Source: CAYLLN01 sp036496265 (lineage in GTDB: Bacteria; Planctomycetota; Planctomycetia; Pirellulales; Pirellulaceae). Taken from it: DNA of 15,640 nt. The position numbers were made by a program, and so were the translations under genes. The notes under the pieces were generated by a model. The model had not been told where the DNA came from, did not search any database, and worked only from the letters and a program-made list of their open reading frames with translations. Below, piece after piece: positions 7,385-14,104 of the stretch. Each line of letters opens with the position of its first letter. Positions within the stretch are counted from its first letter, which is position 1. The DNA lies in contig DASXLL010000251.1 in assembly GCA_036496265.1 (NCBI GenBank), positions 1 to 15,640 of the forward strand, given 5' to 3'.

Positions 7385-7612
7385 GCAGTGGGCCAATCTT
7401 CAGCAGGGGACGGAAGGGCCGCCGCGCGTGAGCGATCCGACGCAGACGGCGACGTTTGTGCTGGTGCGGGCGGATGTTTATGAGCGGTTTAAGTCGCTGT
7501 TGAAGACGATCCGGTGACGGACAAAGAGCGGGCGTTTCAGTTGCAGCAGTTTGGGAAGCGAGCGGGTTGGGATGATCCGGCGATGGATGTGTACGATGAC
7601 CTAGGGCGGTGA
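7365..7612 (+). pseudogene. Frameshifted antitoxin-like small gene
   Basis: The ATG at 7365 opens MIQLTTEQWANLQQG, then PPRVSDPTQTATFVLV and RADVYERFKSLL, ending at a TGA at 7515-7517. The next frame, open from 7499, gives EDDPVTDKERAFQLQQFG and KRAGWDDPAMDVYDDLGR, ending at 7612. Together they make one protein of about 82 residues of a type common in planctomycetes: an N-terminal half typified by VLVRADVYER and a C-terminal half ending in GWDDPAMDVYDD. From memory this group is often annotated as an antitoxin partner of PemK/MazF-like toxins. A single missing base near 7499 would explain the break. The two parts could instead be two overlapping genes (GTGA at 7514), but the second part alone would be only 32 residues. 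No toxin gene follows. Confidence 0.55.
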
Positions 7613-7638
7613 ATTCGGCGGCTGACGCCGGCTCAGGA

Positions 7639-7665
7639 GGAACGCCACAGAGGGCGTTTCCTACA
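7639..7665. repeat. Palindromic repeat, family A copy
   Basis: A copy of the unit seen at 4525-4551, reading GGAACGCC, a six-base loop, then GGCGTTTCC and CTACA. One extra T and one other difference spoil the stem slightly. It follows the antitoxin-like relic. Confidence 0.7.
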
Positions 7666-7980
7666 GCGCGACAATGTGTGCGCTTTGATCGAGACGGATT
7701 GTGAATGGCAATTTCGCTCCGTTGGGGCTTGGTATCGATTTTTGTGTTCGATTACCCATGCCTTCGCTCGCTCCGCTCGCTACGACCTGGGCTGACGAAG
7801 GTTGCCCCGTTGGGGCACAGGGAGCGGCTACGCCTCCACGCCAATTTCCGGGATCAAGAGAAAAGATGCGTCATGATGCCAATTCGCTAGTTCGTGACTG
7901 CTTTCGCGGGATGGCGGTCTGAAATATCCTGTTATTTGGCGACGATAATCTGCGACAGAAGCGTTCGACGCCATTGAGCA
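7666..7980. other. Gene-poor stretch with degenerate short repeats
   Basis: No supportable gene. An open frame at 7701-7922 has no family features and reads across repeat-like sequence. That includes a GCTCGCTCCGCTCGCT block near 7757-7772 and the small palindrome GCCCCGTTGGGGC near 7804-7816. I see no promoter or RNA gene here. Confidence 0.5.
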
Positions 7981-7997
7981 AGGGCTAAAGCCGCGCG

Positions 7998-8097
7998 GGG
8001 AAGCCGGCTGAAGCCGGCTAAAACATTTTTTACGCGAGGCGTTACCCCACGCTGAAGCGTGGGGCTAAAAGGAGCAAGCCGGCTGAAGCCGGCTCCT
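7998..8097. repeat. Cluster of three hairpins sharing a TGAA loop (family D)
   Basis: GCCGGC-TGAA-GCCGGC occurs at about 8003-8018 and again at about 8078-8093. CCCCACGC-TGAA-GCGTGGGG lies between them at 8045-8064. All are perfect stems with the same four-base loop although the stem sequences differ. The last copy ends a few bases before the chosen start of the cytochrome gene, and the only Shine-Dalgarno-like AGGAG (8070-8074) sits at its outer edge. Confidence 0.75.
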
Positions 8098-8100
8098 CGC

Positions 8101-10707
8101 ATGAATCGTAAGAAGCACGGAGATCAGCCTCGGCATGGCAGGAATGCCGAAATTGAAGCGGGAAGCTTGCGCGAGCGGGCTAATGGCAGGCTGGAAGCTT
8201 ACCCCACGTTGCGGCGGAAGATGATGGTGGCGGTGGGGTTGTTTGCGGTGTCGGTCGTGGTCGTGGCGGTTCTCTTCGCGGATTGGTATTACGGGCTGCC
8301 GGACGATGCGACGGCGGAGTTTGTGGGGCGGCAGTCGTGTGTGCAGTGTCATGAGGCGCAGCAGAGCGAGTGGACGGGGTCGCACCATGATTTGGCGATG
8401 GATGTGGCGAAGGAAATGACGGTATTGGGTGATTTCAAGGATGCGGAACTGACGCATCTTGGGGTTACGTCGCGGATGTTTCGGCGGGATGGCAAATATT
8501 TTGTGAACACAGAGGGGCCGGATGGGAAAAACGCGGATTTCGAAGTGAAGTATGTGTTTGGGGTCGATCCGCTGCAGCAGTATTTGGTGGAATTCGACCG
8601 GCCGGCGGATATGCCGGCGAATGAAGTGGCGCGGCTACAGGTGCTGCGAATCTCATGGGATACGCGGAACAAGCGGTGGTTTCATCTCGATCCGCCGGAT
8701 GTGAAGGAGAAGTTGGAGCCGACGGACGAGCTGCATTGGACGGGGCTGGCCCAGCGGTGGAACCACATGTGCGCGGACTGCCACTCGACGAATCTGCAGA
8801 AGAATTTTGATGTGGCCAAGTTGCAGTATCACACGACGTGGTCGGAGATCGATGTGAGCTGCGAGGCTTGCCATGGGCCAGGCAGCTTGCATGTGGAGCT
8901 GGCGAACTCGAAGTCGCTGTTTTGGGACCGCAAGCGGGGCTATGCGCTGGCGGGGCTGAAGGTGGCGAGCAATGTGCCGCAAGTTCAGGCGTGTGCTCCG
9001 TGTCATTCGCGGCGGCGCGTGCTCGCGCCGGGCTATACGGCGGGATGCAACTATTACGATTACTTTGCGAATGAAGCCCTGACGCCGGCCGCCTATTATG
9101 CCGACGGGCAGATTATGGACGAGGTGTATGAATACACGTCCTTTCTCGAAAGCAAAATGTTCCATAAGAACATTCGCTGCAGCGATTGCCACGATCCGCA
9201 CAGCGCGAAGCTGAAGCACACGGGGAATCAGGTCTGCACGTCGTGTCATCAGCATCCGGCGGGAAAATACGACGGGCAAAATCATCATCGGCATCCGATG
9301 AGCTCGACAGGCGCGCAGTGCGTCGAATGCCACATGCCGCAAACGACGTATATGGAAGTCGATCCGCGGCGCGACCATAGCCTGCGAGTGCCGCGGCCGG
9401 ATTTGAGCGTGAAGCTGGGGACGCCGAATGCGTGTACGCGGTGTCATTTGAGGGATGAGGTATTGCCGGGGGGGGCGAATGCAGGGGGCTCGGGGCTCGG
9501 GGCTCGGGGTTCGGGAGGGGAAGGGCTTGCAGAATTAGTCGCACGGAAGGATTTGAAGGAGTATGCGGATTGGTTGGCGGCGGGGAGGAGGGGGGATGAG
9601 GGGGTGAAGACGCGGTTGGCGGAGGTAGACGCGTGGGCGGATGCGACGCTGGATGTGTGGTATGGCAAGACGCGGAAGAAGGAGCCGCATTTTGCGGAGG
9701 CGCTGGCGGCGGCGCGTGCGATGACGCCGGATGCGCCGGCGAAGCTGCAGGAATTGCTCAATAATCGCAGTCAGCCGGCGGTGGCGCGGGCGAGCGCGGC
9801 GTTGGAATTGGCGGCTTATGCAGAGCCGGGGACGGAAGTGGTTAAGGCGCTGTACAAAGCACTGGGGGACCGCGATCCGCAGGTGCGATCGGCGGCGGTG
9901 CTGAGCTTGCAATCGGCCGGCGGCGCTGAGGATGAAAATACGCGAGTTTCGGCGCTGGCAACCCTGCTGAATGACAAAACTCGACTGCTGCGAACTGAAG
10001 CGGCGAGGGGGCTCGCCATGCAGGGCTTCCAAGTGCTTCGAGGAGAGGAGCGCGAGGCATTTAAAAAGGCGCTCGATGAGTGTTTTGCGGGGGCGGAGGT
10101 CGATAACGACCGTGCTGCGGGGCACATGAGCATCGCGCTATTGAACGAAGGGCTGGGAGATCTCGATGAAGCCGAAGCGGAGTATGAAACGGCGCTCAAA
10201 GTTGAGCCGAACAGCATCGGCCCGCGGACGAATTTGGCGGCGATGTATGACCGGCAGTTGCAGGAGACGGAGCAGCGAGTGCGGCAGCTCGTGCAGCAAG
10301 GCAATCGGGCGGCTGCTGAGCGCGAGATTGAGGCTGTCAGAAAGTTGCCGGAGCGAGTATATCGACTGCGGGAAGAAGAACTGGGGCTGTTAGAACGTGA
10401 TGTGGTTCTTGCGCCGGATAATGCGCCGATTCAGGGGCGGATTGGGCTGGCGCGGTACTTGGCGGGTTGGACGAAAGAGGCGGATGCGGCTTTGCTGACC
10501 GCGGCATTGCTGGAGCCGCGAAATCCGGAGCAGTTGTTTCGGCTGGCGATTTATTATCGCGATACGAATCGGATTCCGGACGCTATTCAACTGGTGGATC
10601 GATTGCTGAAGCTGCGGCCGAGTAGCCGGGCGTTTCAGAACTTTGCGGAGGAGCTGAAGCAGCAGGGGGGGAACGCAGTTCCTGACGCACCGAACAAGAC
10701 CAATTAG
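8101..10707 (+). CDS. Eight-haem cytochrome c with HEAT and TPR repeats
   Basis: An 868-residue exported redox protein of the cytochrome c-554-like multihaem group. A basic N-terminus precedes one hydrophobic segment at about residues 41-60, which should anchor it in the membrane with the rest outside the cytoplasm. Eight CxxCH haem sites start at about residues 80, 224, 254, 298, 360, 379, 407 and 445. Segments such as YVFGVDPLQQYLVEF and CEACHGPGSLH are typical of the family. Residues 545-640 are HEAT-like, and TPR-like repeats lie at about 673-719 and 774-841. I recall the cytochrome-HEAT-TPR order from related bacteria, so it is not unique; the electron partner is unknown. The frame opens at a GTG at 8059 inside a hairpin repeat, so I chose the ATG at 8101; an ATG at 8221, just before the membrane segment, is also possible. 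A heptamer repeat and a run of eight G lie within the linker after the last haem. Confidence 0.88.
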   Translation: MNRKKHGDQPRHGRNAEIEAGSLRERANGRLEAYPTLRRKMMVAVGLFAVSVVVVAVLFADWYYGLPDDATAEFVGRQSCVQCHEAQQSEWTGSHHDLAMDVAKEMTVLGDFKDAELTHLGVTSRMFRRDGKYFVNTEGPDGKNADFEVKYVFGVDPLQQYLVEFDRPADMPANEVARLQVLRISWDTRNKRWFHLDPPDVKEKLEPTDELHWTGLAQRWNHMCADCHSTNLQKNFDVAKLQYHTTWSEIDVSCEACHGPGSLHVELANSKSLFWDRKRGYALAGLKVASNVPQVQACAPCHSRRRVLAPGYTAGCNYYDYFANEALTPAAYYADGQIMDEVYEYTSFLESKMFHKNIRCSDCHDPHSAKLKHTGNQVCTSCHQHPAGKYDGQNHHRHPMSSTGAQCVECHMPQTTYMEVDPRRDHSLRVPRPDLSVKLGTPNACTRCHLRDEVLPGGANAGGSGLGARGSGGEGLAELVARKDLKEYADWLAAGRRGDEGVKTRLAEVDAWADATLDVWYGKTRKKEPHFAEALAAARAMTPDAPAKLQELLNNRSQPAVARASAALELAAYAEPGTEVVKALYKALGDRDPQVRSAAVLSLQSAGGAEDENTRVSALATLLNDKTRLLRTEAARGLAMQGFQVLRGEEREAFKKALDECFAGAEVDNDRAAGHMSIALLNEGLGDLDEAEAEYETALKVEPNSIGPRTNLAAMYDRQLQETEQRVRQLVQQGNRAAAEREIEAVRKLPERVYRLREEELGLLERDVVLAPDNAPIQGRIGLARYLAGWTKEADAALLTAALLEPRNPEQLFRLAIYYRDTNRIPDAIQLVDRLLKLRPSSRAFQNFAEELKQQGGNAVPDAPNKTN
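9485..9512 (+). repeat. Heptamer repeat inside the cytochrome gene
   Basis: Three GGGGCTC units and one GGGGTTC unit stand in tandem, encoding a Gly-rich linker (GSGLGARGSGG) between the last haem site and the HEAT region. A run of eight G at 9468-9475 lies just before it. Seven is not a multiple of three, so gain or loss of one unit would break the frame. As it stands the frame is intact. Confidence 0.85.
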
Positions 10708-10782
10708 CCGGGAGCAAACCTGCTCCCGGTGCGCGACGAAAAGACGTCGAGAGCAGTTCTCCGGGACCAAGTTTGGTCCCGG
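10708..10782. repeat. Two look-alike hairpins between convergent genes (family E)
   Basis: CCGGGAGCA/TGCTCCCGG at 10708-10729 (loop AACC) and CCGGGACCA/TGGTCCCGG at 10761-10782 (loop AGTT) are both perfect 22-base palindromes with the same outer CCGGGA. The first starts right after the cytochrome stop codon. They fill the gap to the convergent thioredoxin-like gene and may end transcription from both sides, though neither has a T-tract. Confidence 0.7.
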
Positions 10783-10796
10783 CTGATGAAGTAATT

Positions 10797-11258
10797 TCAG
10801 TTGCCGATGGCGCCGGTGGTGGTGACTTCGGGTTTGGCTATCGGTGCTTTTTGGGCCGCCAGGGCGCGAGCGATCAGCGATTTGACTTGTGCCGCGCTAG
10901 TTTCGCCGGTGATTTGGTCGCGGTGCCATTTTCCGTCGGGCGTTTTCGCAAAAACGATTAGTTGAGGAATCGCACTGCCGCGCATGAGTTGGCTGGCAAC
11001 GTCGCGGTCGCTATCGGCATCGACCGTAGCGTAGGTGACATCCCGCATGCCGCCATCGCGCTGCAAGGTCGGCAGGACGGTTTGCTTCATCGTTTGACAG
11101 CCGGGACACCAGGTGGCGCCGACGAGGACGAGCAACGGGCGCTGCTGAGCTTGGGCGTCTTTCAGGGCGGCTTGATAGGAAATTGGATTTGCCGCGAGGA
11201 TCGCCTGCTGGAGAATGAGGAGCATGGCCAAGCCTGCGAGGACGATTCGTGTAATCAT
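10797..11258 (-). CDS. Secreted thioredoxin-like protein
   Basis: A 153-residue thioredoxin-fold protein with the redox motif WCPGC (cysteines at residues 51 and 54) and the expected cis-proline after Ile97 (AIPQL). Residues 1-23 form a signal peptide (MITRIVLAGLAMLLILQQ then an Ala-rich end), so it should act in the periplasm or outer compartment, reducing or forming disulfides. The frame extends to 11291, but the extra 11 residues come before a clear signal peptide, so I chose the ATG at 11258. No good Shine-Dalgarno is seen. A family A hairpin ends 23 bases upstream. It converges on the multihaem cytochrome; a role in keeping haem-site cysteines reduced is possible but is only suggested by proximity. 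Confidence 0.82.
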   Translation of the reverse strand: MITRIVLAGLAMLLILQQAILAANPISYQAALKDAQAQQRPLLVLVGATWCPGCQTMKQTVLPTLQRDGGMRDVTYATVDADSDRDVASQLMRGSAIPQLIVFAKTPDGKWHRDQITGETSAAQVKSLIARALAAQKAPIAKPEVTTTGAIGN

Positions 11259-11281
11259 TGGAGCTGACTTGTGGAATTCGC

Positions 11282-11308
11282 GGAACGCCACGGAGGGCGT
11301 TCCCTACA
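11282..11308. repeat. Palindromic repeat, family A copy
   Basis: GGAACGCC and GGCGTTCC at 11282-11303 form a perfect 8-bp stem with a six-base loop and are followed by CTACA. It is the cleanest single copy of the unit also found at 4482-4551 and 7639-7665. Here it lies in the expected leader of the thioredoxin-like gene rather than after a gene. Confidence 0.75.
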
Positions 11309-11489
11309 GAGGCGATGAAATCTGTTAAGGCGGAGAGTATAGGAAATTTATTCGGGCTTGTCAGTCGGGTGTGTCAAAATGGGAAATATGCGGCGAGTTC
11401 TCTTCGCGTGCGTGTCGATTCGGCGACAGAAGTGCTTTCCGTGGCAGAGTTTATCGCCGAAAAAACAAGACTTCCCGCGCCGACCCCGC

Positions 11490-11495
11490 TATAAT
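11490..11495 (+). promoter_or_regulatory. Possible -10 box upstream of the Gfo/Idh/MocA gene
   Basis: A perfect TATAAT lies 51 bases before the start codon. The hexamer at the right distance upstream (AAGACT at 11467-11472) is a poor -35, so only the -10 is supported. The rest of 11309-11546 holds no gene. Confidence 0.35.
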
Positions 11496-11546
11496 CGGCG
11501 CGGCGGTTATTGCGATGTTAGCGGCAACGGAGACGACGGCTGATTC

Positions 11547-12581
11547 ATGAAACTGCGAGTAGGAATTGTCGGGCTTGGGGAAGCTTGGGAGACGCGACAT
11601 CGACCCGCATTGCGGGCCCTTTCGGACCGGTTCGAGGTGCGGGCGGTCTGCTGCGAGGTCGCGCATCTGGCCCAGCAGGCGGCGCGGGATTTTTCGGCCC
11701 AGGAAGTGGACGGGTTTCGGGCGCTAGCCGCACGGGACGATGTCGATGTTGTGCTGATTTTAGCGCCGGAGTGGTATGGGCCGCTGCCCGTGTTTGCGGC
11801 ATGCGATTATGGCAAGAGCGTGTATTGTGGGGCGGCGCTCGATATCGACGATCCCGCGCAGGCCAAGCATTTGCGCGAGCGAGTCGAGCAGGCGGGGATC
11901 GCGTTCATGGCCGAATTTCCGCGGCGATTGGCATCGGCGACGCTGAGGTTGAAGGAGCTAATCGCTACGCAACTGGGACAACCGAAATTGATCTTTTGTC
12001 ATCGGCGATCGCCGATCGACCCGAATTTGCCTACGTCGCGGCGCGGACGCAATTGCCCGACGATGCTGCGGGAGATGATCGAGCAGGTCGATTGGTGCCG
12101 ATATGTGGCTGGGAAAGAACCGATGTCGGTTGTGGGCATCGAACACGGGACGCTGGATACGTCGGATGGCGACGATTATCGAATGATGAGCCTCGATTTT
12201 TCGCCGGTTGGCAAGCTCGGCGAGGGGCCGATCGCGCAGATTAGTTGCGGGCGGTATATGCCGAAGCTGTGGCCGGAGGCGGTGGCGTTTCGGCCGCCGG
12301 CGGCGCTGCAGGTGTGCTGCGAAAAGGGAATCGCGTTTATCGATTTGCCGTCAACACTGATTTGGTTCGATGGGGCCGGACGGCACATGGAGTCGCTCGA
12401 AGACGAGCGGCCCGTGGGGGAGCGGCTGATGATGCACTTTTATCGGGCGGTGACCAGTTTCATTCGCAAGACGGACGATGCGGAGGATGCGTATCGAGCG
12501 CTGTCGGTTGTGGTGGCGGCGCGGGAGAGTTTTGATTCGGGGAAGAGGGTGTATCTGCCCAATGGGCACGCACGAGGATAA
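11547..12581 (+). CDS. Gfo/Idh/MocA family oxidoreductase with altered catalytic motif
   Basis: A 344-residue protein with an N-terminal Rossmann fold (VGIVGLGEAWETRHRPAL, glycines at 6, 9 and 11) and the C-terminal alpha/beta domain of the Gfo/Idh/MocA family. These NAD(P)-dependent enzymes usually oxidise or reduce sugars and related polyols. The usual EKP motif, whose lysine is catalytic, is replaced here by the CGAALDID region at about residues 94-101, so no lysine stands at the expected position. The protein may be non-catalytic or use another residue. There is no signal peptide, so it should be cytoplasmic. The ATG is preceded by GGAG at a rather long distance (15 bases). It stands alone, convergent with the DUF1501 gene. 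Confidence 0.85.
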   Translation: MKLRVGIVGLGEAWETRHRPALRALSDRFEVRAVCCEVAHLAQQAARDFSAQEVDGFRALAARDDVDVVLILAPEWYGPLPVFAACDYGKSVYCGAALDIDDPAQAKHLRERVEQAGIAFMAEFPRRLASATLRLKELIATQLGQPKLIFCHRRSPIDPNLPTSRRGRNCPTMLREMIEQVDWCRYVAGKEPMSVVGIEHGTLDTSDGDDYRMMSLDFSPVGKLGEGPIAQISCGRYMPKLWPEAVAFRPPAALQVCCEKGIAFIDLPSTLIWFDGAGRHMESLEDERPVGERLMMHFYRAVTSFIRKTDDAEDAYRALSVVVAARESFDSGKRVYLPNGHARG

Positions 12582-12584
12582 ATG

Positions 12585-12727
12585 ACCAAATCACAAGCAC
12601 CAAATCACAAACAAGCACGAATGACGAAGCACGAATGACCAATGCCAGCAATTAATGAAGTTTGCTCATTCCTTTTATTTTGTGCTTCGAATTTGTTTGT
12701 GATTTGATGCTTGTTGCTTGGTGCTTC
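12585..12727. repeat. Heptamer-period inverted repeat between convergent genes
   Basis: From 12585 the sequence reads in units of seven: ACCAAAT CACAAGC, ACCAAAT CACAAAC, then AAGCACG AATGACG, AAGCACG AATGACC, so two 14-base duplications stand side by side. From 12679 to 12727 there is a complementary set (TTTGTGC, TTCGAAT, TTGTTTG, TGATTTG, ATGCTTG, TTGCTTG, GTGCTTC). Bases 12601-12614 are an exact reverse complement of 12693-12706. The block fills the gap between two convergent genes. Confidence 0.8.
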
Positions 12728-12747
12728 ACTACTCGAACCGGATCGAG

Positions 12748-14019
12748 TTAAGCAAATAATTCCTTGATGACTTTGCCGCTGTTGGCGATCTTCATGGGGC
12801 GGCCGTTATTGCTGGTGAAGGTGGTTTCGAGCGAGATGCCGAGGGTTTTGCATATGGTGGCCATGACGTCTTGCGACGTATAGGGATCTGTCTCGACGGC
12901 GGTGCCGTCTGCGTTCGTTTTGCCGACGGTGACGCCCCCTTTGAGGCCGCCGCCACCGACGACGACGCTCCAGGCACGGGCCCAGTGGTCGCGGCCGCCG
13001 CGGTCGTTGATGCGGGGAGTCCGGCTGAAGTCGCCCATCCAGATAATGGCGGTGTCTTGCAGCAACCCGCGCTGGGAAAGGTCTTCGACGAGAGCACTCA
13101 TCGCTTTATCCAGCACGGGGAGCTTTTGGTCTTTGAGAGTCGTGAAAATGTTGTTGTGGTTGTCCCAGCCGCCAATGTTGACTTCGACGAAGGGGACGCC
13201 CGCTTCGACCAGGCGGCGGGCCATCAGGCAGCCTTTGCCGAACGGATCGTTGCCGTAGCGATCCTGAACTTCCTTGGGTTCTTTCGCGACTTTGAAGGCG
13301 TCCATCTGCTTGCTGGTCATGATGTTGACCGTTTTGGCGAGGATCTTCATGTGGTCGTTGGCCGCGGGGCCGCGATTTTGGCTGACGAAGTTCTTCTCAA
13401 GGACGTCGAGGGCTCGCATGCGGTCGGCGAGGCGGTCGATTTCGGCCGGATTGATGTCGAGATTGCGAATCTGACCCGTCGAGGTGACGTTGAAGGGCGA
13501 CCAGGACATGCCGAGGAAGCCGGGGCCTTCGGTGGCGCCGCCAACACAGACGAATGGCGGTATATCCAGGTTTTGGCGTTGATCAAGCAGTTCGTGCGAG
13601 AGGACCGCGCCGTAGCTGGGGTACTGGACGTTGGGATTGGGCACATAGCCGGTGCGCATGTAGTACTTGCCGCGGGTGTGGTCGGCCTCGCGGGTGCTCA
13701 TGGAACGGATGATCGAGAGCTTGTCCATGACCTTGGCAGTCATGGGCATGTGCTCGCAAATTTGCATGCTGCCGGCGGTGCTGATCGGCTTGAATTGGCC
13801 ACCGGTGGGAGCGCCGGGCTTGAGATCCCAGATGTCGATCGTCGAAGGGCCGCCGTCCATCCAGAGCATGATGGCGGACTTCTTGTTCTTTTTGATTTCG
13901 GCGGCATGAGTCCGCATGCTGTGGACGAGCGAGAGCGCCGGAAGCGCGGCGACGGAAGCGCCGGCGAGATGGCTCATGAAGTGGCGGCGGGACATGCCGT
14001 GGGGGATGGTGATATTCAT
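12748..14019 (-). CDS. DUF1501 protein, Tat-exported sulfatase-like
   Basis: A 423-residue member of the DUF1501 family, related in fold to sulfatases and alkaline phosphatases and greatly expanded in planctomycetes. Residues 9-40 form a twin-arginine signal (SRRHFMSHLAGASVAAL), so it is exported folded. Family landmarks are MDGGPSTIDIWDLKPG at 54-69, GGWDNH at 283-288, GDFSRTP at 329-335 and DHW at 344-346; the Asp and His residues of these probably bind metal. Its substrate is unknown. It follows the DUF1549/DUF1553 gene on the same strand after 85 bases, the usual order of this pair, so the two are probably one operon. An ATG at 13995 just before the twin arginines is an alternative start; no clear Shine-Dalgarno helps decide. 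Confidence 0.93.
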   Translation of the reverse strand: MNITIPHGMSRRHFMSHLAGASVAALPALSLVHSMRTHAAEIKKNKKSAIMLWMDGGPSTIDIWDLKPGAPTGGQFKPISTAGSMQICEHMPMTAKVMDKLSIIRSMSTREADHTRGKYYMRTGYVPNPNVQYPSYGAVLSHELLDQRQNLDIPPFVCVGGATEGPGFLGMSWSPFNVTSTGQIRNLDINPAEIDRLADRMRALDVLEKNFVSQNRGPAANDHMKILAKTVNIMTSKQMDAFKVAKEPKEVQDRYGNDPFGKGCLMARRLVEAGVPFVEVNIGGWDNHNNIFTTLKDQKLPVLDKAMSALVEDLSQRGLLQDTAIIWMGDFSRTPRINDRGGRDHWARAWSVVVGGGGLKGGVTVGKTNADGTAVETDPYTSQDVMATICKTLGISLETTFTSNNGRPMKIANSGKVIKELFA

Positions 14020-14073
14020 AGCGGTGGGAAAAGTGAGTGGTGAGTATGTGAGTGGTTTGTGGTGGAGAGTTAC

Positions 14074-14093
14074 CGGGAGGCTTACGCCTCCCG
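14074..14093. repeat. Small hairpin inside the DUF1501 operon
   Basis: CGGGAGGC and GCCTCCCG form a perfect 8-bp stem with a TTAC loop, in the 85-base gap between the two operon genes. The GTGAGTG/GTGAGTA pair at 14033-14046 next to it is a further, very short seven-base repeat. The hairpin could reduce downstream expression or protect the upstream message end. Confidence 0.6.
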
Positions 14094-14104
14094 CTCGCCG
14101 ATTT

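Noticed and set aside
7490..7517. Programmed ribosomal frameshift in the antitoxin-like gene
   Set aside because: There is no slippery heptamer such as A AAA AAG or similar at the junction (CTGTTGAAGAC) and no clear stimulatory structure, so a lost base is simpler.
7701..7922. Open frame of 73 codons on the plus strand
   Set aside because: It reads through short repeat-like blocks, has no family features and overlaps another equally poor frame.
8653..9447. Arg-rich open frame on the minus strand
   Set aside because: Antisense to the haem region of the cytochrome, whose eight CxxCH sites leave no doubt about the true frame.
11258..11494. Open frame of 78 codons on the plus strand
   Set aside because: It starts in the family A repeat region, has no Shine-Dalgarno, no recognisable protein features, and overlaps the leader of the thioredoxin-like gene.
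12871..14043. Long open frame on the plus strand (390 codons)
   Set aside because: Entirely antisense to the well-supported DUF1501 gene, with the same low-information composition as other shadows.
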